A DNA stretch of 64,000 bases from Trametes villosa (taxonomy: Eukaryota; Basidiomycota; Agaricomycetes; Polyporales; Polyporaceae), in the NCBI GenBank assembly GCA_002964805.2, contig PUDQ02000124.1, forward strand, positions 56,704 through 120,703, written 5' to 3'. The translations under genes were made by a program, and so were the position numbers. The notes under the pieces were generated by a model, which made no database searches, was not told the DNA's origin, and saw only the letters and a list, made by a program, of their open reading frames with translations. Shown here in pieces: positions 55,678 to 64,000 of the stretch. Numbering within the stretch: position 1 is the first letter of the stretch; every line of letters starts with the position of its first letter.

Positions 55678-57736
55678 ATGTCTGAACGGCGTGGCACCTG
55701 TAGGCTGTACAAGACGCCCCAGGGCTGTCGATTTGGCGACCGCTGTCGATTCTCTCACGATCGCAGCGGCTCGGCGCCGTTGTCGCGAGGGTCGCCTTCA
55801 CAGGGCTCGCCGTCGCCCGCATCGTCTCCTGCTCGCAGTCGCTCCCAGACACCCCTCCCCCAGACTCCTCAGAGCGCGAACAGGACGCCGCCGACTGGCG
55901 TGCCCCGCAATGTCTGTCAGTTTTTCTGGTCTACGGGGACGTGCGCGAAGAGCTTCGAGTGCTCCTTCCGCCACGTCAAGCAAACGGCTGCGCCCACCGC
56001 CCCCAACCAGCCAGACCCTGTCGCAACTCAACCCCCTGAACCCGTAGACGTTGACTTCTTCTCCACCGAGGGACTCACGGCCGGGTCTGGGTCTGTGCGC
56101 GAGGATCGCCATAATCTCAACCCGAGCGAGGTCCACAACTACCTGAGGGACTTCACCCGCGACAAGTATAGATTCGATGGGGCGAGCCAGGCCCAGGGTT
56201 TTGTGAGGATCCTTGCTAGCGTGAACGATGGAAACAAAACCTGGGTATGTCATCTGTCTTTCTGTTCGATTTTCCTTCCTGACGCCATGCACAATATCCC
56301 AAGAACACGTCGAACGCGCAAGTGAGTCGAGGGCCAGTGAACTGTGTGGGATGGGCGTAAAGCTAACCGGTTTGTCAGGAATTCTTGGAAGTCGTAGTAA
56401 AGGTAACGACACCTGTTCATGAGCTCGGTCAGTCTCTTACTCGGTGTAGGGGAATGCACTGCATCGCATCGGCGAGATCCTCCGGTTCGAGCCCGTGAAG
56501 GCTTCCATCGGGTACAACACCGGCGCGCTCTCTTTCCAGCGTGGATACCTGCCGATCTTCCAGGTACGTCCAATCCTGTCTCACCGTCGTCTACCCGACG
56601 CCAATCCGCACACAGTTCTTTGCTTCCGATCTCGTCTTGAAGTCTACTCTCCACAAGAACATCAAGTATGCCTCTCCTGATCATGCTCATGCCCACATCT
56701 CTGACATCGCGATAGTCATCTGTACTCTATCATCAAGAACAATCATGAATCCATCTTCGCCACACTGAGGAGTTGCCTCGAAGACACGATGACCACGCGG
56801 TCGTGGATGGACCGCACGCCCAATCTCCTCCCGTCCCTTCAAAACAATCTCGATGGCGTCAGAGTATTCAGAACTCTGACTGTCGTCTTCCTGCAGTACG
56901 TCGCTACCAGCGTCCGTAACATTCGACTGCGAGGCTCATCGATCTGTCCCTCGACAAGATACTTCAACCGCTACAAGGACGCCATCCGGAACCATGCCGA
57001 CGTGGCCGAGTTCATCCAAGATTTCGCTGACTGGTTCGACATTTGGGCGGACGAGGTCTCGGCGCCGCAGCCACGCTTCGCAGACTCCATCGCGCACGCG
57101 GCACGCAAGGTTCGCGAACTGAGCATCGCGCACATCCGCGAGGACGTCCAGCGTCTGCAGGAGATCGTCCAGCGCGAGTCCGGCATCGTCCAACGCGTTC
57201 GTCCCGGGCCTGCGAGGCCGTCTCTGACCCAGCAGCAGCGCAGCCAGGCGCTCGCTGGACAGCTCGCTCAGACGTATGATCCACCGGGCGATCTTCGTCC
57301 TGATGGTCCAAGGCACGACAATGACTTCGCCGATATCAGAGACGTCCGGGTCGCTCCCACCCACGAAGAGCTCTTTTCGCCGGTGCAGCCTTACCTCCCT
57401 GTCTTCCGGCACGACGCGCCGCACCACCTGCCCATGAATTCTATGGAGCGACACCTCGACATACAGTTCAGGCTGCTGCGCGAGGATCTCATGTAAGGCC
57501 ACTCTTTAGTTTCACTGCCTGTTCGCTGACTATCTCGCAGCTCGACGACGCGCTCCTCCATGGCTGCGATACAAGACGACCTCTTGACGATCTGGAACCG
57601 GCGTCCGGGCACTGCATCGGATCGGCGAGATCCTCCGGTTCGAGCCCGTGAAGGCGTTCATCGGGTGCCTGCGCACAGCGAGCCGGATGCGAGGACGGAC
57701 GGACGGGGAAAGAAAACGAACCTCTGGCACCAATAA
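55678..57736 (+). CDS. 3'-truncated ZNFX1-like protein (copy 2)
   Basis: Same eight-exon structure: 55678-56244, 56304-56321, 56379-56402, 56450-56563, 56616-56665, 56716-56895, 56959-57492 and 57541-57736; 560 residues. Both CCCH fingers are intact. Against copy 1, exon 1 has about 26 silent and only about six amino-acid-changing differences with no indel, while exons 5-6 and most of exon 7 are identical including the introns between them. The tail after the breakpoint differs and ends earlier (TAA at 57734). The open frame also extends upstream in phase to 55516, but copy 1 lacks that continuity, so I prefer the ATG at 55678. Confidence 0.8.
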
Positions 57737-58217
57737 ATGAGCTAGTTGGCGCGCGGCGGCCACTGTAGGATGAGCTAGTCAGCGCGCGGCGTTCGAGGGC
57801 GAGAAGGGAGGAGGTCGAGGGGAGGGAGGTCGGGAGAACGAGCCGACTCCGCCACGCGCACACTCAGGGTCGCCGCACGCACTCGTACATAAACAGGGCT
57901 AGCTAGCTACGCCAGGGTCGTCGAACCACGCCCCTCCGCTGCACATGCGCTCGGCCACACCACCGCTTCCTCGATCGCCCGCTGCGGTCACCGCCGCCCG
58001 CCTCGCCTCCGCGTGCACGCGCTGTGCGGTCCTCGAGTCAGCCGGAGCAGAGAGATAAGAACGGCGGGCAAACCACACGCTCCGTGGAGTGCTCGCCCGC
58101 CTCTCGACCTCACCGCCAGTCCCTGGTTCGCGCACGACGCCTGCGGGCGCCCCAATACACCTGCCGGCCTCCGTCGCCACCTCTACCGCCCTCTGCAGCC
58201 CCTCCGCTGCACGAAGA

Positions 58218-59007
58218 ATGCGTTGGACAACCGCCGCCGCCCACGCAACTCCGCGGGGCCGTTCTCCCGCAGTCGTGTGCCGAAGGAGCGTCTTGAAATC
58301 GCGTCACGCCGCCCCTGCGCGAACGCGAAGTGAGCCGACCGCGTCCGGACGGGAAAACAAGTCTACTCACCTCGATTTGTCCCACAGCGCCCTTCGAAGC
58401 CGGCGCAAGCCCCAGAACTTGCGCAGGCCAGCTGAGGCCGTACCTTCGAGACATCCGAGTATGCGTGTGCTCCGGTAGCGTGCGGTGGGCCAAGGTAAGT
58501 AAATGACCGCCGCAAAAGCTGCGGGAACGAATACTAACTTCGTCACGAGCAGGACCCCAGCTGCCGATGCCGCGAGAACTCGCCGGAAGGCGCCGCGCCG
58601 GGCAGAAGACACGCGGCAAGCTCGAGAACGCCCCCGAGCATGAGCAGCTCGGCCTCCGCTGCCGGAGAAGCTCATTCGGGTTGCAAACACCTCCGAGCCC
58701 CTGCCGGACGACCGCAAGCCTCCTCAGCACGCCTTTTCAACGGCGGAACGCACCACAACGTCTGCGGCGTCCGCTGCGCCGGGGTAAGTAGACAAAGGCC
58801 ACAAAAAGCTTGGGAACTGAACACCTACCTTGTCGCGAGCAGAACGCGAGCAGCTGCCGCCACAGCAGCTCCCCAGGATCGCTGTGCGGCCTGGACGGCG
58901 CATTGCGAGTCCCAGCGCGCTGCAAGCGTGCCAGTGGGCCCCGGCGGCAGCCTCTGCTGCTACGAACGCTTGCAGGTTCGTTGCAAGGCGGTACAGCACG
59001 GTGCTAG
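58218..59007 (+). pseudogene. Copy-2 counterpart of the orphan six-exon ORF, frameshifted
   Basis: Collinear with 47659-48466, with the same introns. A 2-bp deletion near 58664 (GGAGAAGC against GGAGAGAAGC) shifts the frame, and a TAG at 59005 follows in the next exon. If copy 1 encodes a protein, this copy is broken; if the locus is non-coding, the indel is neutral. Confidence 0.35.
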
Positions 59008-60415
59008 TGTTCGCCGAGCCGAGGTAAGTCAGTAAACACCGTGCGATCTTCTAGAAACGAACACTCACCCGAAGACGAAGCTGCTGTATGAAACATTGGG
59101 AGCCGAGAACCAGGAGGAGCTCCGGGCCGCCGGCACGCTGCCGCGGCGCTGCCCCGTGCAGAAGGCTCAGAGCGTGAGGGCACCCTCGCGACACCTCGAG
59201 CGTGCCCGACGGGGTCTTCGGGCATCCGGGAAGGGCTTCGCGCAAGTAGAGCAGGTCAGTACAATACTCAAGCGCATCAACTTAGCGCTGACAACCGCGC
59301 TCGAGTACAGGCACCCAGAGCTCCGCTCCGTCCACGGCGCCCTCCCACCGTCATCCGAGGCGCGCCAGAGCAGCAGGGCCCGCGGGAATCCGTCTCGGGA
59401 GGCGCCAGGAGTGCGCCGTCGCGCGAACGCTGATACCCGAGTCGTCGCGCGTGCACCTGGCCGGAAAGGAGCACAGCGTCTCGGCGAGACCTCGAGCCAA
59501 CGCCGGTGGCGCTCTACATTGAATGCAAGGTAAGCGGGGCGCGAACAGCGCAACGTCTGTGGACTCATCTTGCTCGGCAGGTTCCCTTCGTTGCTGTCCC
59601 GTCCCGACCATGACGGCAGCTCTGCAGCGCCGTCGTGCGACACACAGCTCTTGCGCTGTACACGGCTCGCGCGGGACGAGTCCGACGCCGTGGCCCCGGC
59701 ACACGTCGGTAAGTAAACTAGCGCAGGAGACTCAAGCTATGTTACTCACCTGTTCGTAGACCCCTCCGCGCAGCTTTCTACCGTGCACGCGACCAGACGT
59801 GCGGGGCAGAGCTTGACCGCGCAGCTGCTATTGCGCCAGACGTGTGCGCGTGTGCGCGTGCTCGCAGAGTCGCCCTCCGGCCGTCTTGCAATCGTGGACG
59901 CGCTGCGGATCGGGCAACGGAGTAAGCACATGCTTCTCGTGCATCTCAGGTCGATCGACTCACCATAACACCTCCCAGCTGCGTGCCTCACATTCTAGAC
60001 GTGCCGGGCGGTGCGTGACGTTGCTGACGCGGTGTCCAGGGCAAGACCGTCCGCCGTCTTCGGTGTACACGCTCTCCTGGCCAGCGGGAGACGCGTCACA
60101 CGCGTTTTCGACTCCCACGGAGGTCCGTACAGCTGTTGAACGGTAAGTGTTCTCGTTTCGGGCGTGGATAGGGCAGAGAACTCACGCAGGCGTAGTCGGA
60201 CGCCGGGCGGCCCTGCGCAACGCCCCGACGCGCCGACACATCGAAGCAACGACCCGACACGCGACCCAACGCGCCGAAGCGCGATCCGACGCGCCTCACG
60301 TCGTTGCACAGGCTCCTGCGCCGCTGTGCTGCACTGGGAGTGCGACGAAGCTGTGGTGTGTGCGGTAGGTACGCCACCACGGTGACGATTGAGAACGCTG
60401 ACGGTGGACGTACAG
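58330..60415 (+). other. Intron-dense spliced transcription unit, + strand (copy 2)
   Basis: Counterpart of 47771-49935. Nearly all intron ends are conserved (for example 58330-58387 and 58495-58552), although exons have taken 2-, 3-, 4- and about 65-bp indels. The acceptor of the intron matching 48467-48525 has been deleted and replaced by CCCGAAG, and the one matching 48718-48761 has also changed. Confidence 0.55.
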
Positions 60416-63400
60416 GTCGCCGTGCACGCGGTGCGAGGGGAGGTCAGCCGCGACCTGTTCTCCGACGGCCGTGTCGATACGAGCAGGGGAGGGGAGGGAA
60501 CAGGGAATGCGGAGTGCCGTTGGGAGGGGGGCTGGAGGAGCAGCGCGCGGTGATGGGAAGAGGGAGAAGGGCGGTCGCTTGCGTGGCGCGGCAAATGCGC
60601 GGGCACCGGAGGGAAGCCATCGGCGGGGGAGCACCAAAAACTGGCCTTGACAGGTCCGCCCGGCGCGACCGAGCTGCGCCCGGTATCTGGGATACCTCCA
60701 GGAACATCCCGACGCGATCCCTCGCCGCCTCGCGTGCTCTCCAGCGGTGCTCCGAGAGGTGAGCACTCCCTGCATGAATGCCCGACAACTAGGCTGCAGT
60801 GAACACTGTAGTAAGAATGGCATCAAGCCGTCCCATAGCTGCCCCACAATATATTTCTGTTCACCCGGGATACCTACCTACGGCATGTACAACCTGTACA
60901 CTATTCGGAATGTGTGGAAGCGGGAGGGAGGGAAGCCGTACACGGCGGCACACATCGATCTTGCTCGGAGTAAGTGTACAAACCTCGAGGCAGCCTCCCG
61001 GTCGTGCGAACTTGCATGCCGGATTCCTGTCCTCCTATACGACGGGAGATACCCTTCCGCAGGGCTCGCGTCGGACACGTATAGCGCTCTCGAATCGTGC
61101 CAGGAATATCGGTTCATCATCCGCGACCGTACAGTTACGAACCGGGCGTGCTGTTCATGTCGGCGGCGTGCACACTTTCTGTACTTGCATCCTACAAGCC
61201 TCAGCCCGTCCCCGTCTTGTTAGTGTCCCCAATGGGTATTTATTCCGAGATACGCGTAACAATACATGGGCCGGACATGCGTGACAGGATGCACCTGCTT
61301 CCGAACACGCTCCACGCAGTTACGAGATGACAAGGCGTCGGGAGGACATCTCCGTTGCGCTTCGATCTCCTGTCCATTCCCGCCTCGGTAACGCAGCTAG
61401 ACCCGCATAACAGTCTCCCGCCACGGCGCGGGGAGCATGAATCGTGGAAGAGGTTCGCCACCCCAACACCTCCCGGCGTGCTGCACACACCGCACACGGA
61501 GAACAACCCGCGCAGCTGTGCGCCGCGCCGCGATCTGTCGCACGGATCAATGCCTGAGGCAGATACACGGGACGCACTCGCACCTGTCCTGCACGGCAGG
61601 TACGCAAACCGCCCGTCGACGTGAGCCGAACGGGGGACAATCGCGAGCGCGACGGCCGTTTGGAACGTCAGTCCGCCGCGATGTACGTACTAGTCTACTC
61701 CGGTGCGCCCTCCGACGACGCGCGTCGCACGCTGGTTGGTGCCGGAGGATGCACGCTGATGCTCTCCTCCGACGTGCCCGGCGACTCCACCCGATCCCGA
61801 GCAGCGGGACACTCGCCCGCGGGGGGCACGCCTCTGGACGTCAGTTGATTGGGCCCGTGGATGCGGGCGTGCGTGCGAATGTGAGCGCGTCGGGAGTCTG
61901 CTCGTTTCCGGGCTCGAACGACGAAGGGTGCGCATGGGACACCGCTGCGGTGCCCTCGCGCCCTTGCTCGCTAGCGACGCTGGTCGGAGAAAGTGTCGAT
62001 AAGTACTGGCCTCGAATCCAAGCAGGACGCAGCTCACCTCCTCCCCTCGCGACGACATCCGGTATGCTCTCCGTCCCTCGTCGTGCCGCACGCTGAAGCA
62101 CCCCATCCGCAGCCGTCGACAGACAACACCAGCCACACAACGCCCGAGAACGCTCCCCACCGGCACCGAGCGGATGAGGTGAGTAAATCGCCGTTCCTTC
62201 GTGCTGGAGCCAGCCTGACGTGCACCGGCTGCTCGCGTGAAGACGACCTCGAGCCTCTCGCACTCGACGCGCTCACACCCCGGTGAGCGCGAGCATCTCA
62301 CTCGCCGCATCGTACTCACCACGACGCTGCCGCGAACGGGCTCGCGCAAGTCTCCCGCGCGACATCGAAGCCGCCGCACTCACACACCCGCCGGAACAAC
62401 ACACCTCGCGCGAACGCGCTCTTCGAGCTCGCGGCACACCACGTACGTAGCCTCCACCTTCCCGACGAGCGGGGCGCCCTGCTCACGCGTTTTCGCCCTG
62501 TTCGTAGCCTGCAGCACGCCGGTGTCAACGCGCGACGCGCACACCGCCCTCCGTACGTCCTCCGCTCTCTCTCTCACACGCGGATTCCGCTCTCACCTGC
62601 TCTCTGACTTTAGCACGCAACCGCGGGGGCACCGAGACTAACGCGGAATGCGCCGCGAGACTGTGCGTACCCTTCGTGAGCACGCCGCGGACCTCCCGAG
62701 TCGACTCACCTGCTCTCTAACAGTCTACCGCCCTGCCGCCGCACGGCACGAGACGAGGGGACGGGGGCGGGTCGAGCCGTAGTTACACACCAGGTCGTAC
62801 AGTACAGAGGGTGCGGCGCGGGGAGACGCGGAGGGCGCGGGGGGCGGCACACGAGACGGCGGGAGCGCGGGAACATCGCGGCCGCGGCGTGTACGGGCTG
62901 GCGGCGGATGGCGCCTCATTCCGGTCGCGCGGGCGCGGATTCCATGCTGCGAGCTGGCGCGGGCGGCCCGGCGCGGAGGCACAGCGCGCATGCGCGGTGC
63001 GTGCTTGTCGGGGGCGAAGAGCAGGACGTGAGCGCGGGCGCGGAGCAGGTACTTGTGGGCGTACGGCGCCGTCCCGCGCTCGCCGGCTTCGCGGCGCTGC
63101 TCGAGGCGCTCGGGGAGCTCGAGGGGGCGGCGGCGCGTGTCAGAGCCACCCACGAGGCGGGGGAGCGAGTGGTCAGTGAGCGCGCGCACGAGAACGGCCC
63201 GAGCCGACGAGCACTCACCGTCCCAAGCCGTCCGGCGTCGCCGACACGTGCAGGACACCCCCCGCGACGTCCGTTCACCGCCCCGCCCGCCTCTGCTGCG
63301 ATCCCGACGGCGTCCGCGAGCCCGCCGAGGCGCGGCAGCGGACGCCTCGTACAAGGCGGACGTCGTCAGTACACCCGGCAGGACTCGCGCTCACCCGGTC

Positions 63401-64000
63401 GGCGCGCACAGACAGCGCGGGGGTGTTCGCGAGGCGGTCGTGAGGGGTCCGGGGCGGGAGCGGCGGAGCGCGTCAGCGGCGGGGTGCTGGACGGCGCAAG
63501 GCAGAGCGGCGAGCGCCACGGGGGTGGTCCCGGGTGTGTTGCGGCGCGGCACGGCGGCGGGCGGCCGGGCTTGGTGGAGACGACAGACGAGCTGCAGAGG
63601 GGCGGCGTCAGCGCGTGGACTCGGCATAAGACATGCTCGGGGCAGAGCGCGGCGCACAGGGGAGGGCCGCACGCGAGCGCGGCGTCGCTCATCTCTGCGC
63701 TCGCTCCAGTCGTGTCTGAGCCGCGTCTGCACTTACCGCAGGCGTCGTGTCGTGTCGTGCTCGGCGCGGGGTGGCCTCCATGTCGCAGCTGCGCGGGCAT
63801 GCCGCGGCCGCCCGCACTCGCGCCGACGGACGCCACTACGCCCGGGGCTCGTCCTGACGTCCACAGTGTCGTTTGGGCGCGTCGGGGTCGCGGGACACGC
63901 GTCCGTGCACGGACGCGAGGTGCTACCAAACGGCGAGATGCTGGGCGCCTACACGTCGGTGGCGCGAACGGCCTCCGGATTGTCGACGACGGCGGGCACG

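Larger units (their letters stand above)
54831..64000 (+). repeat. Copy 2 of the 10.6-kb direct tandem repeat (cut by window end)
   Basis: Head-to-tail with copy 1. Differences include a 126-bp deletion just inside the left edge, loss of about 65 bp near 60010 relative to 49465-49540, and a 12-bp insertion near 57815. The window ends inside the unit, so a third copy cannot be excluded. Confidence 0.93.

Noticed and set aside
1..64000. CRISPR arrays, bacterial operons, rRNA, telomere repeats
   Set aside because: None seen; gene structure is that of a fungal nuclear genome, and repeats found are LTRs, a MITE and one long tandem duplication.

Overview
The window reads as nuclear DNA of a filamentous basidiomycete (Agaricomycetes; a wood-decaying polypore is a reasonable guess). 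Reasons: genes are cut by short GT-AG introns (about 45-80 nt) with CTNAY-type branch points. The content is typical of such fungi: F-box proteins, a GH10 xylanase, a multi-exon NMD3 orthologue, a Ty1/copia element, and CCCH-finger ZNFX1-like genes. All exon models were built by hand from splice motifs and phase consistency; no transcript or database search was available.

Layout. 0.7-2.0 kb: a conserved-looking Pro/Ser-rich protein of unknown function (-). 2-10.7, 11.3-13.4 and 15.2-19.0 kb: long GC-rich stretches with no convincing ORF but several intron-like GT-AG pairs. 10.68-11.30 kb: a 617-bp MITE-like element. 13.4-15.2 kb: an intronless F-box protein (-). 19.0-20.0 kb: first of four short-chain dehydrogenase/reductase (SDR) paralogues. 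20.28-26.63 kb: a complete, young Ty1/copia element (-) with near-identical LTRs and a 5-bp target duplication. 28.4-30.5 kb: a second F-box protein (+, five exons).

30.9-43.7 kb is a dense gene block. It holds three single-pass membrane proteins of shared architecture (all -), three more SDR genes (+,+,-) with the same five-exon structure as the first, NMD3 (60S ribosome export adaptor, +), and a nine-exon GH10 endo-xylanase (-).

44.16 kb to the end is a direct tandem duplication of a unit of about 10.6 kb; the second copy runs off the window. Each copy begins with a 3'-truncated gene carrying two CCCH fingers and the N-terminal region of a ZNFX1-like helicase, but no helicase domain. This is followed by about 7 kb of GC-rich DNA with a dense series of spliceosomal-type introns on the + strand and further ones on the - strand. 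In copy 1, six consecutive exons can be joined into a 300-codon ORF. In copy 2 that ORF is frameshifted, and substitutions there look neutral, so I treat it as an orphan or non-coding spliced unit.

How the parts relate: the SDR and membrane-protein genes look like local tandem amplifications interleaved with each other. The copia element sits about 300 bp upstream of SDR1 in the same orientation. The duplicated ZNFX1-like stubs show mosaic divergence (an identical tract of about 725 bp inside diverged flanks), which points to gene conversion. The most unusual features are the 10.6-kb tandem unit and its intron-rich, weakly coding interior.
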